From NCBI GenBank assembly GCA_030044045.1, contig JASHWO010000025.1, positions 1 to 10,064 on the forward strand: a DNA stretch of 10,064 bases, in the 5' to 3' direction. The DNA is from Acidimicrobiales bacterium (GTDB taxonomy: Bacteria; Actinomycetota; Acidimicrobiia; Acidimicrobiales; RAAP-2). The notes beneath the pieces were generated by a model. That model ran no database searches. It saw only the letters and a program-made list of their open reading frames with translations, and was not told where the DNA came from. The position numbers and the translations under genes were made by a program. Below are positions 1 to 7,349 of the stretch, in pieces; positions within the stretch are counted from its first letter, which is position 1, and every line of letters starts with the position of its first letter.

Positions 1-3000
1 CCAGGCTGACGGTGAGGGCGTGGGTGCCCCCCGCACCGGTGGCCCCCACGGCGGCCAGGTCGGCGGCCGACACCGGCCAGCCGTTGGCGAAGCTGTCCAC
101 CAGCTCCGGCGACCCCAGGGCCACCGACCGGGACCCGGCCCGGGCGCCGGCCGCCGGGTGGGCCACCGCGGTCCAGCCGGCGTCGACGCTCTCGCCCAGG
201 ACCAGCTCGAACGGCTCGCCGGCCTTGGTCACCGAGGCCGCAATGTGGATGGTTGTCTGGCCGGTGGCGGTGACCGACGGGGCGCCGGCCGGCTGGGGCG
301 ACGGCACGCTGCCGCCGGCCGTGACCGGCTCCGGCCCCCCGCCCGGGGCCGAGTCCAGGACCAGCTGGTCGACGTTCCAGCCCCGGCAGTCGGCGTCGGC
401 CTGGCAGTGCAGTGTGCTGGGGTGGGCCGGTGTGTCGGCCAGCTGGGTCTCCACCACGTTCGGCCCGGCCGGCAGGGTGATGCCGGCGGCGTCGGCCCCG
501 CACGGCTCGATGCGCAGCTCGCCGTTGGCCAGGGCGCTGGCCGTGCTGCCCACCACGGCCACTGTCACCGGGTGGCCGTCGATCGAGATCAGGTTGGACT
601 GGCAGGTGCCCGGCACGGCCGCGGGGAAGGCCGGCGCCTGCAGCCCGGGGACGCCCAGTGTGGCGATGCCCAGCGGCAGGGCGGTGCGGCTGGTCACCGT
701 GTAGTTCGTGGTGTACTCCAGCCGGGCGCCGGTGACGGTGACCCGGATGCGGTCGCCGGTCACTGTGGGGAAACGCAGGGGCACGGTGGTGGTGGCCCCG
801 GCGACCGAGCTGTCGGCGATCGGCGGCAGGTCGAGGGTGCGGGTGGTCGCCTGGCCTGTGGGCCGGGTGGCGGTGACCCGCAACGAAGTGGGCACCGAGT
901 GGCGCCCGTCGGCCAGGACCTGCAGTGTCATGCTGCCGAAGGTCAGTGTGTGGGGCAGGTCGTACTGCAGCCAGTCGCCCACCTGGTGGGTGGTGCCGAA
1001 GCCAGGCTGCCAGGCGGTGGCCGGGTTGCCGTCGATGGCCGCCTCGGCCCCGGCCTGCAGGTCGCCGTTGAGCCGCCCGTTGGAGTAGGCCACGATGCCG
1101 CGGCCTGTGGCCCCGGGCAGCCCGGCCAGCCGGTCGATCTGGTCGTCGGGCAGCAGGGCCGAGATGCTGGCCGTGCCCGACAGGGTGAAGGTGCGGGCGG
1201 TGGGCAGTGTGAACTCCCGGCTGATGGTGGTCTCCGGGTCCGAGCGGGGCGGGTAGGGCGAGACCCGCTCCCGGGACATCGAGATGGTCAGGCGGTTGTC
1301 GATCGAGGCGGCCCCGGCCGCCTGCAGCAGGTCGTCCGGCATCTTCACCACCTCCACCACGTGCTGGCCGGGCACGGACACCTCGGAGAAGCCCACGGCC
1401 ACCGCCTTGGCCGGCGGGGCGTGGTCGTCGCTGGTGGCGTCGATGGTGATGCGCAGGGTGCGGAACGTGCGGGTGGGGAAGGTGAGCGCCTGCCCGCCCA
1501 CCTTCCGGGACGCCGGGCCCAGGGCCACGGTCTCCCGGTGCCCGCCTGTGAAGGTGAGGGTCACCCGGGTGATCCACCGGGAGAGGTCGCCGGTGACCGG
1601 CTGGGTGACGGTGACGTGTGTGGTGGTGACGGCGTGGGGGAAGGCCACCTGCCACCACTGGCCGGCCGGGTCGGCCTGGAAGGTCCCCGTCTCCCAGTTC
1701 GTGTCCACGTCGCCGTCGATGGCGTCGTAGGGGCGGTCCTCCGGGGTGTAGGAGATTGTGTTGCCGTACGACGAGGCGGTGACGTCGACGGCCCCGCCGT
1801 AGGAGGCTCCATCGTCGGAGGCGCCCCCGTAGGAGGCGCCCCCGTAGGAGGCGACGGCGTGGGCGTCGGCCGGGGCGTGGGGGAACAGTGTGATCGGGCT
1901 GTCGCTCGGTGTGTGCTGGGCCACGTCTGTCGACGGGGTCTCGGTCTGCCCGTAGTTGGAGGTCAGTGTGTCCCAGCGGAAGGCCTGCTTCCGGTTGGTG
2001 TCGGTGACGACCAGGGTGGCGCCGTCCTTCATGAGCTGGCGGAGCTGCGTCGGGTGGGCGTCGAGGGTGCCGGCGTAGTAGATGGCGCTGGAGGTGTCGA
2101 GCATGCCGGCGTCGGCCAGGTCCTGCAGGCCGACCGCTGTGCCGGCCACCACCAGGGCGCCGCCGTCGGACTCGGCCCGGGTCAGCGGGCGAGGGTGGTC
2201 GACGGTGTAGCTCACCAGCGGCGACGGCCAGGAGGGGTTCGGTGTGGTGGCCAGGTCCGCCTCGTCGAGGGTGGAAATTGTGGCCACGTTCGGCACCGGT
2301 GTGCCGTAGGACACGGGGTCGGACAGGCCGCGAGGGGTCCCCCCCGGGGTGGCCGCCAGGTCCTCGGCCACCAGCTCGGGCTGGGGCACCCCGTAGTGCT
2401 CGTAGGCCTGGTCGTACTCGACCAGCACGTCCCCGGCGCTCAGCAACCTGGCCATTGTGGCCAGCGCTGTCCAGTCCTCGATGCTTGTCTGGATGGGGGC
2501 GTCCTCGGCGTAGAGGGTGTCGGCCGTGGCCTCCGAGCCCATGATCTGCTGCTCCCGGGTCACGAAGGGGCGGGTCAGCAGGGCCGCTTGGGGGGTGTCC
2601 ACCGTGTTGCCCCAGCGCTCGGTGGCGAAGTCGTCGCCGGGGATGGCCAGCACCCGGGTGCCCGGGTGGGTGGCGTTCAGGTGGTCGATGGCCGCCAGCT
2701 CGTAGCCGGGCAGCGAGGCCGGGATGTGGAAGGTGCTGGCCACCTCGGCGTCGCCGTTGAACATGGCCGGGTTGTTGGCCACGACCAGCCCGGCCAGCAC
2801 GGCGGCGGTGACCAGCCCCAGCCAGGGGATGCGGTACCAGAGGGCGGTGGCCCCGCTGCCCAGCAGCATGGCCAGCCCCAGCACCACCAGCGGGGTGGCC
2901 CGGTCGGTCGAGCGCAGGGCCAGCCCGGCGGTGGTGTCGACCATGAAGGCCTTCAGCACCCCGCCCAGCGGGGTGGGGCTGCCGTAGGGGAAGGCCCCCA

Positions 3001-4048
3001 CCGAGAGGACCACGCCCACCACCACCAGCACTACGAAGTAGGCCCGGTGCCGCCAGCGCACCAGCACGGCGGCGACGAACGAGAACAGCGGGAGGGCGTA
3101 GGAGAGGGCCAGTAGCCAGGCCTGTTGGGTGTAGAGCACCGCCGCCTGGGTCCACGGCCCCAGCCGGTCGCCGCCGTAGAAGTACCAGTAGCCCAGGCCC
3201 CGGATCACCTCCGAGGCGCTGGAGGTGGCGCTGGTGGAGGGGACGGTCTCGGTGTACTTCAGGACGTCCACCCCGTAGGCCGCCTCCACCTCCAGGCCGA
3301 CGATCCACCACAGGGAGGCCAGCACGGTGAGGGCGCCGACCTTCAGGGCCACCACCCCCGCCCGGCGCCAGGTCCCCTCCCGCTCGACGGCCACGGCGTA
3401 GACCAGCCACAGCACCGGGGCCACGCCCACGTAGATGATGGCGGTGGCGTTGATCCCGCTGACCACGGCCACCACCACGGCGAAGAGGGCCGGGTAGCGC
3501 CAGCCCCCCCGGCGCAGGGCCAGGACGGTGAAGGCCACCATCCAGGGGAGCCCGGCCCAGGGGAGGAGGATGACCGAGATCCGCCCGGCGTACTGCAGGA
3601 AGTACGGCGAGAGCAGGTAGGCCAGCGCCGCCACCACCCGGCCCGGCCCCCGCAGGTCGAGGGTCCGGCAGAGGTACAAGATCCCGGCCCCGGCGGCGAA
3701 GAGGATGGCCCCCAGCCAGAGGCGCTGGGCGACCCAGGTGGGCACGTGGAGCAGGTGGGCCCCGGCGAAGAACGGCCCCATGGGCAGCAGGTAGCCGATG
3801 TACTCGTGGGTGACCGTGCCCAGGGCCACCGTGGGGTTCCACATGGTGGCCACTTGGGAGAGGAAGCGGGTGGGGTCGAGGTAGAGGTAGACCTTGGTGT
3901 CCGAGGTGACCACTCCGGGGTCGACGGCCAGCAGCGGCACGAACGCCACCGCCGCCACCAGCAGGTGCTCCAGCAGGGGGAGGAGGCCCTGGGCCCGGCG
4001 GGGAGCCGCCACGGCGGTGGCCGGGACGGTCGGTGAGGTCGTCGTCAA
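1..4048 (-). CDS. aftD: AftD-like alpha-(1->3)-arabinofuranosyltransferase (DUF3367 type), C-terminus beyond window
   Basis: Multi-pass GT-C type glycosyltransferase. AftD of mycobacteria transfers arabinofuranose from a decaprenyl-phosphate donor to cell-wall arabinan on the outer membrane face. 1349 codons are visible; the 3' end is cut by the window edge. Residues 22-42 form a first membrane helix, followed by the acidic loop DTKVYLYLDP (50-59), where the family keeps its probable catalytic Asp. About ten more hydrophobic helices follow to residue ~425. The rest is a large extracytoplasmic part: a mixed region (430-730), an SYGGA repeat linker (734-753), a discoidin/F5-8C-like module (from ~755, with AIDGDVDTNWETG and WWQVAF), and a second such module near 985-1100 (AIDGNPATAW, DWLQYDL). 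The start is uncertain: TTG at 4048 lies 8 bases after a -10 element; GTG at 4012 (codon 13) and GTG at 4090 are in-frame alternatives. No Shine-Dalgarno is seen. Exact sugar specificity is inferred only from the family. Thr codon use changes at residue 521. Confidence 0.85.
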   Translation of the reverse strand, partial: MTTTSPTVPATAVAAPRRAQGLLPLLEHLLVAAVAFVPLLAVDPGVVTSDTKVYLYLDPTRFLSQVATMWNPTVALGTVTHEYIGYLLPMGPFFAGAHLLHVPTWVAQRLWLGAILFAAGAGILYLCRTLDLRGPGRVVAALAYLLSPYFLQYAGRISVILLPWAGLPWMVAFTVLALRRGGWRYPALFAVVVAVVSGINATAIIYVGVAPVLWLVYAVAVEREGTWRRAGVVALKVGALTVLASLWWIVGLEVEAAYGVDVLKYTETVPSTSATSSASEVIRGLGYWYFYGGDRLGPWTQAAVLYTQQAWLLALSYALPLFSFVAAVLVRWRHRAYFVVLVVVGVVLSVGAFPYGSPTPLGGVLKAFMVDTTAGLALRSTDRATPLVVLGLAMLLGSGATALWYRIPWLGLVTAAVLAGLVVANNPAMFNGDAEVASTFHIPASLPGYELAAIDHLNATHPGTRVLAIPGDDFATERWGNTVDTPQAALLTRPFVTREQQIMGSEATADTLYAEDAPIQTSIEDWTALATMARLLSAGDVLVEYDQAYEHYGVPQPELVAEDLAATPGGTPRGLSDPVSYGTPVPNVATISTLDEADLATTPNPSWPSPLVSYTVDHPRPLTRAESDGGALVVAGTAVGLQDLADAGMLDTSSAIYYAGTLDAHPTQLRQLMKDGATLVVTDTNRKQAFRWDTLTSNYGQTETPSTDVAQHTPSDSPITLFPHAPADAHAVASYGGASYGGASDDGASYGGAVDVTASSYGNTISYTPEDRPYDAIDGDVDTNWETGTFQADPAGQWWQVAFPHAVTTTHVTVTQPVTGDLSRWITRVTLTFTGGHRETVALGPASRKVGGQALTFPTRTFRTLRITIDATSDDHAPPAKAVAVGFSEVSVPGQHVVEVVKMPDDLLQAAGAASIDNRLTISMSRERVSPYPPRSDPETTISREFTLPTARTFTLSGTASISALLPDDQIDRLAGLPGATGRGIVAYSNGRLNGDLQAGAEAAIDGNPATAWQPGFGTTHQVGDWLQYDLPHTLTFGSMTLQVLADGRHSVPTSLRVTATRPTGQATTRTLDLPPIADSSVAGATTTVPLRFPTVTGDRIRVTVTGARLEYTTNYTVTSRTALPLGIATLGVPGLQAPAFPAAVPGTCQSNLISIDGHPVTVAVVGSTASALANGELRIEPCGADAAGITLPAGPNVVETQLADTPAHPSTLHCQADADCRGWNVDQLVLDSAPGGGPEPVTAGGSVPSPQPAGAPSVTATGQTTIHIAASVTKAGEPFELVLGESVDAGWTAVAHPAAGARAGSRSVALGSPELVDSFANGWPVSAADLAAVGATGAGGTHALTVSL
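1790..1849 (-). repeat. Four 15-base in-frame tandem repeats encoding SYGGA linker in aftD-like gene
   Basis: Four consecutive 15-base units encode SYGGA, SYGGA, SDDGA and SYGGA (residues 734-753). The third unit is diverged. The tract sits directly before the first discoidin-like module, so it probably acts as a flexible hinge. The unit length is a multiple of three, so copy-number change by slippage would keep the frame. Confidence 0.85.
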
Positions 4049-4055
4049 GCGCCGG

Positions 4056-4062
4056 TAGTGTA
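4056..4062. promoter_or_regulatory. Symmetric -10 element shared by divergent aftD-like and methyltransferase genes
   Basis: The heptamer TAGTGTA reads as TAGTGT on the plus strand (4056-4061) and TACACT on the minus strand (4062-4057); both fit the actinobacterial TANNNT -10 pattern. Plus-strand transcription would start near 4068 and leave a ~24-base leader with GAGG at 4084-4087 before the GTG at 4092. Minus-strand transcription would start near 4050-4048, at or next to the TTG of the aftD-like gene. No convincing -35 hexamer is visible on either side. The assignment is pattern-based only. Confidence 0.5.
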
Positions 4063-4091
4063 AGCCGTCGGCCCAGCGAGGACGAGGCACC

Positions 4092-4925
4092 GTGGCCCCC
4101 AAGACCATGCCCCCCAAGACCCCCAGCGCAACCCACTCCCGGCTCACCGGCGAACGGCCCCAGCAGGGGGTCACGCCCGACTCGCTGCTGGCCCTGCACG
4201 CCGCCGGCTACCGGGCGGTGATCGAGCGCCTGGGGCCGGGCCTGCTGCTCGACGTCGGCTGCGGCCAGGGGTTCGAGTCGGTGGGCCTGGCCGGCGAGGG
4301 CCGCACCGTGGTGGGGGCCGACTACAGCGAGGAGGCCACCGTCACCGCCGCCCGGCAGTTCGGCCCGGCGGGGCTGCGGGTGGCCCGGATGGACGCCTTG
4401 CGGCTGGGGTTCGCCGGCGGGTCCTTCGACGGGGTGTGCTCCTCCCACCTCATCGAGCACTTCGTGCGGCCGGAGGCCCACGTGGCCGAGATCGCCCGGG
4501 TGCTGGCCCCCGGCGGCGCCGCCTTCTTCCTGACCCCGAACGAGCCGGCCGACTTCGAGAACCCCTTCCACGTGCACCTCTTCGGCCGCCGGGAGCTGGC
4601 CGAGCTGCTGGGCCGGTACTTCGGGGAGGTCTGGCTCGGTGGGGTGGACGCCGTGCCCCACGTGAAGGCCGACTTCGCCGCCCGGCGGGCCCGGGCCGAG
4701 CGCCTGCTCCGGCTGGACGTGCTGGACCTGCGCCACCGCATCCCCCGCTCGTGGTACGTGGCGGCGTACACCCGCCTGCTGCCCCTGGCCTACCGCCTGG
4801 TGGCCCGGGGCGACACCGGGGGGGCCACCGGCATCACCGCCGACGACTGGTTCGTCACCGAGGACCTGGACGACACCACCCTGGTGCTGTTCGCCGTAGG
4901 GCGGCGGCCCATCCATTCGAGATGA
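4092..4925 (+). CDS. Class I SAM-dependent methyltransferase
   Basis: 277-residue cytosolic protein with a Rossmann-type methyltransferase fold (Methyltransf_11/25 type). Motif I is LLDVGCGQG (residues 52-60), which binds S-adenosylmethionine. The acidic residue ending strand 2 is D77 in VVGADYS. The motif around D101 and the post-motif SFDGVCSSHLIEHF (111-124), then ARVLAPGGAAFFLTPNE, are typical of small-molecule or lipid/sugar methyltransferases. The substrate cannot be told from sequence. GTG at 4092 is preferred because GAGG lies 4 bases upstream and the predicted transcript begins just before it; ATG at 4107 (codon 6) is an alternative. The stop overlaps the coaE start by ATGA, so the two are very likely cotranscribed and translationally coupled. 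Divergence from an envelope glycosyltransferase hints at a cell-wall glycan or lipid substrate, but this is inference only. Confidence 0.9.
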   Translation: MAPKTMPPKTPSATHSRLTGERPQQGVTPDSLLALHAAGYRAVIERLGPGLLLDVGCGQGFESVGLAGEGRTVVGADYSEEATVTAARQFGPAGLRVARMDALRLGFAGGSFDGVCSSHLIEHFVRPEAHVAEIARVLAPGGAAFFLTPNEPADFENPFHVHLFGRRELAELLGRYFGEVWLGGVDAVPHVKADFAARRARAERLLRLDVLDLRHRIPRSWYVAAYTRLLPLAYRLVARGDTGGATGITADDWFVTEDLDDTTLVLFAVGRRPIHSR

Positions 4926-5548
4926 GGGGCCTGGCGGTCGGGCTCACCGGGGGGATCGGGGCCGGGAAGTCGGCGGTGGCCGAGCTGCTGGTGGCCCGGG
5001 GCGCCGTCCTCATCGACGCCGACATGGTGGCCCGGGAGGTGGTGGCCCCCGGCGGCCCGGCCTACCAGCCGCTGGTCGACCGGTTCGGTGCCGGCATCCT
5101 GGCCGCCGACGGCACGGTGGACCGGCCGGCCCTGGCCAAGGTGGCCTTCGGGGACCCGGCCGCCCTGGCCGACCTGAACGCCGTCACCCACCCGGCCATC
5201 GGCCTGGCCATGATCGAGCGGCGCAACGCCCTGGTGGCCGCCGGTGCCGTGGTGGTGCTGGCCATCCCCCTGCTGGCGGCGGTCCACCGGGAGACGGTGG
5301 GGCTGGACGCCGTGGTGGTGGTGGACTGCCCGGTGGCGGTGGCGCTGGCCCGGCTGACCGGGCCTCGGGGGATGGACCGGGCCGACGCCGAGGCCCGCAT
5401 CGCCGCCCAGGCCTCCCGGGAGGAGCGGTTGGCCGGCGCCGACTTCGTGGTGGACAACTCGGGCTCGCTCGACCACCTGGCCGGCGAGGTCGACCGGCTG
5501 TGGCGTTGGCTGGAGGACTTGCGCCGCCGCGAGGGCGTGCCGGGCTGA
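4922..5548 (+). CDS. coaE: Dephospho-CoA kinase
   Basis: Catalyses the last step of coenzyme A synthesis, ATP-dependent phosphorylation of the 3'-hydroxyl of dephospho-CoA, in the cytosol. The 208-residue length is normal for the single-domain family. The Walker A loop is GGIGAGKS (residues 10-17). The family segment LIDADMVAREVV (30-41) includes the conserved Asp residues 32 and 34. RFGAGIL, DGTVDR and the LNAVTHPAI segment follow in the usual CoaE order, and a lid-like segment (ARLTGPRGMDRADAEARI) with the late REERLAGADFVVDN motif completes it. It lacks the C-terminal GrpB/UPF0157 fusion seen in the mycobacterial enzyme. ATG at 4922 overlaps the upstream methyltransferase stop (ATGA), which fixes the start; no separate Shine-Dalgarno is evident. 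It appears to be the last gene of this plus-strand unit. Confidence 0.96.
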   Translation: MRGLAVGLTGGIGAGKSAVAELLVARGAVLIDADMVAREVVAPGGPAYQPLVDRFGAGILAADGTVDRPALAKVAFGDPAALADLNAVTHPAIGLAMIERRNALVAAGAVVVLAIPLLAAVHRETVGLDAVVVVDCPVAVALARLTGPRGMDRADAEARIAAQASREERLAGADFVVDNSGSLDHLAGEVDRLWRWLEDLRRREGVPG

Positions 5549-5570
5549 GGGGCGGCCGGCCCGGCCCCTC
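5547..5570 (+). terminator. Terminator-like hairpin after coaE, no T-tract
   Basis: GAGGGGC (5547-5553) and GCCCCTC (5564-5570) can form a 7-bp stem around a 10-base GC-rich loop, beginning within the coaE stop codon. A competing 5-bp hairpin uses GCCCC and GGGGC at 5564-5577. There is no T-run after either, so intrinsic termination is uncertain; actinobacterial terminators often lack a T-tract. Confidence 0.35.
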
Positions 5571-5622
5571 ACGGGGCGATCGGGCCATCACACGGCGGTC
5601 CTATGGGGACCCGGCCCGTCAG

Positions 5623-5646
5623 GGACGTTCCCGCGGGAACGCGTCC
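5623..5646. repeat. GC-rich palindrome, intergenic copy
   Basis: The core CGTTCCCGCGGGAACG (5626-5641) is a perfect 16-base palindrome. Outer GGA and TCC arms are also present, but two extra bases (CG) on the right side break the symmetry. It lies about 95 bases upstream of the DUF222-HNH start codon. The same sequence recurs at 6411-6432 inside that gene. Possible roles are a regulator site, a mobile or dispersed palindromic element, or a nuclease target; none is shown. Confidence 0.85.
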
Positions 5647-5726
5647 GGCTACGGCGGGAGGCCGAGCCGGCCCGGCGCGCCCACCTCCTGTGGCCCCCAC
5701 CAGCCCAAACGGTCACATCCAGGGCG

Positions 5727-5732
5727 TAGCAT
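5727..5732 (+). promoter_or_regulatory. -10 element of DUF222-HNH gene (leaderless)
   Basis: TAGCAT fits TANNNT and ends 7 bases before the ATG at 5740, so the transcript is predicted to start at the start codon. No Shine-Dalgarno is present, which agrees with leaderless initiation. The last base of this element is the first base of the LexA box. No clear -35 hexamer is seen. Confidence 0.6.
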
Positions 5733-5747
5733 CGAACGCATGTTCGA
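5732..5747. promoter_or_regulatory. LexA (SOS) box overlapping the start codon of the HNH gene
   Basis: TCGAACGCATGTTCGA has both 6-base half-sites of the mycobacterial/actinobacterial SOS box, TCGAAC-N4-GTTCGA, without mismatch. The ATG start codon (5740-5742) lies in the spacer and right half-site, and the box abuts the -10 element. LexA bound here would block the promoter and transcription start, so the gene should be induced by DNA damage. In M. tuberculosis several REP13E12 (DUF222-HNH) genes are known LexA targets, which supports the reading. Confidence 0.85.
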
Positions 5748-7242
5748 CGACTCCGACACCAGCAACCCGGCCGGCGGCCCGCCCACCGAGGCCATCACTC
5801 CGGTCTCCCCGTCCCCCACTGTCCCGCCGCCCCCCGACCCCGCCGCCCTCGGTGCCCTCTCGAACGAGGCCCTCCAGGACGAGCTGTGCACCCATGCGGC
5901 CCACCTGAGCGTGGCCGAGTGCCAGATGGTGCTGCTGGTGGGCGAGCTCGACCGGCGGGGGATCTGGGCCGAGGAGGGACTGCGCTCGTGCGCCCACTGG
6001 CTGAACTGGCGTTGCGGGGTCTCCCTCGGGGCCGCCCGCGAGCAGGTGCGGGTGGGGAGAGCGCTGGCTGACCTGCCGGCGGTGCGCGCCGCCTTCTCGG
6101 CCGGGGAGATCTCCTACTCCAAGGTCCGGGCCATCACCCGGATCGCCAACCGCCGGCTCGAGGAGGGGCTGGTGGCCATGGCCCGCGAGGCCACGGCCTC
6201 ACAGCTCGAACGCGTGGTGCGCGAGTACCGCCGGGCCGATCCCGACGAGGGACCCCAGCACCTGGCCCGCCACGACCGGCGGTTCCTGCGCAGCTTCACC
6301 GACGACGACGGCATGGTGGTGCTCCGGGCCCGGTTCTCCCCCGAGGAGGGCGCCGTGGTGCTGGCGGCCATCGAGGCCGCCCGCCAGGCCCTGGCCGCGG
6401 ACCGGGCGGAGGACGTTCCCGCGGGAACGTCCGGCGGCGAGGCCACGACGGCCACCTGGACCTACGGGCCGGACCCCGCCAACCCGGCCACGGCCACCCT
6501 CGAGGCCGGGGAGCGGATGGCCGCCGAGTGGGCCGACGCCCTGGTGGCGGTCTGCGAAGCGGCCCTGGCCGGGGGGTTGCGCCCACCGGGGGAAGGGGGC
6601 CCGGCGGTCTCGGTGGTGGTCCACGTGGACGAGGCGGTGCTGGCGGACCCCACCGCCGAGGGCTGTGCCTACGTGGAAGAGGTGGGGGCCATCTCCTCGC
6701 ACACCGCCCGGCGGCTCTGCTGCGGGGCGGCGGTGTCGGCGCTTCGCTTTCGATCCGGTGGCTCGGTCGTCCCCGAAGGAAAGACGAGGCGGATCCCAGG
6801 CTCGCTCCGCCGGGCGGTCAGGGCCCGCGACGGGGGCTGTCGCTGGCCAGGGTGCACCCAGCGCCGCTACGTCGACGTCCACCACGTCACCTTCGTCTCG
6901 GCCGGGGGCCGGACCACGCTCTCGAACCTCACCACCTTGTGCAAAGCGCACCACCGCCTGGTCCACGAGGGGGGCTTCTCCCTCACCATGACCCCTGCGG
7001 GCAAGGTGACCGTGCGCACCCCCGACGGTGCAGTGGTCCCCCGGGCACCCCGCCCACCGGTGCCGGTGGGTCCCGACCTCTACGCCCGCCACGAACAAGA
7101 CGGCCTCACCCTGGGCCCGCGAACCCTCACCTACAACGGGGAACCCTTCGACCTCGGGCTCACCATCGACGCCCTGTGGTGCCAGTCGGGGAAGTTCCCG
7201 GCACAGCAGTTCGCCCCGGGGCGGGAGCCGGCGTTGACCTGA
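5740..7242 (+). CDS. DUF222 / 13E12-family HNH endonuclease-like protein
   Basis: 500-residue protein. A Pro-rich N-terminal stretch (~18-40) precedes a helical DUF222 domain (about 45-330; landmarks HLSVAECQMVLLVGELDRRG, LNWRCGVSLGAAREQVRVGR and ISYSKVRAITRIA). A variable linker near 215-250 interrupts it. The C-terminal HNH domain has CRWPGC (C367, C372), VDVHHV (H381/H382), N396 in LSNLTTLC (C401), and HHRLVH (H404, H405, H409), so zinc-binding and catalytic residues look intact. HNH domains cut DNA, but the substrate and role of this family are not established. I chose ATG 5740 over upstream extensions because it sits 7 bases after a -10 element and inside a perfect LexA box, while longer versions would run into coaE. 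Codons 225-231 (DVPAGTS) are encoded by a perfect 22-base palindrome, also found upstream. The stop faces the convergent vapC, 107 bases away. Confidence 0.93.
   Translation: MFDDSDTSNPAGGPPTEAITPVSPSPTVPPPPDPAALGALSNEALQDELCTHAAHLSVAECQMVLLVGELDRRGIWAEEGLRSCAHWLNWRCGVSLGAAREQVRVGRALADLPAVRAAFSAGEISYSKVRAITRIANRRLEEGLVAMAREATASQLERVVREYRRADPDEGPQHLARHDRRFLRSFTDDDGMVVLRARFSPEEGAVVLAAIEAARQALAADRAEDVPAGTSGGEATTATWTYGPDPANPATATLEAGERMAAEWADALVAVCEAALAGGLRPPGEGGPAVSVVVHVDEAVLADPTAEGCAYVEEVGAISSHTARRLCCGAAVSALRFRSGGSVVPEGKTRRIPGSLRRAVRARDGGCRWPGCTQRRYVDVHHVTFVSAGGRTTLSNLTTLCKAHHRLVHEGGFSLTMTPAGKVTVRTPDGAVVPRAPRPPVPVGPDLYARHEQDGLTLGPRTLTYNGEPFDLGLTIDALWCQSGKFPAQQFAPGREPALT
6411..6432. repeat. Perfect 22-base palindrome inside the HNH gene
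   Basis: Each half is GGACGTTCCCG followed by its exact reverse complement, with no mismatch over 22 bases. Its inner 16 bases match the intergenic core at 5626-5641, and both copies are followed by CCGGC or TCCGGC. In frame it encodes DVPAGTS (residues 225-231), within a poorly conserved Ala/Thr-rich linker of the protein. That location suits an inserted palindromic element tolerated by the protein. Confidence 0.9.
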
Positions 7243-7349
7243 GGGGGTCGTTGCTGACCGGCGGCGGGCAGGTGACCGAACCAGCGTCCGCGCGCGCCCG
7301 GGCCGACCGGTGACGCGGCAGGGCCGGGGCGCTTCGCCAGGTCCGGCGG

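Noticed and set aside
20..3115. Very long open frame on the plus strand opposite the aftD-like gene (1031 codons)
   Set aside because: Gly/Gly-Ala/His-rich product with no domain. It is the expected antisense stop-free frame of a GC-rich gene; the minus strand encodes a recognisable membrane enzyme.
3125..4036. Open plus-strand frame of 303 codons over the membrane part of the aftD-like gene
   Set aside because: Low-complexity His/Gly/Pro product without recognisable motifs; antisense shadow.
5500..5739. N-terminal extension of the HNH gene by 80 codons
   Set aside because: It would overlap coaE, has no family similarity, and lies upstream of the -10 element and LexA box that mark the ATG at 5740.
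7243..7349. Bidirectional terminator between the convergent HNH and vapC genes
   Set aside because: I found no stem of useful length and no T-run; only short GC-rich self-complementary stretches such as GCCCGGGC.
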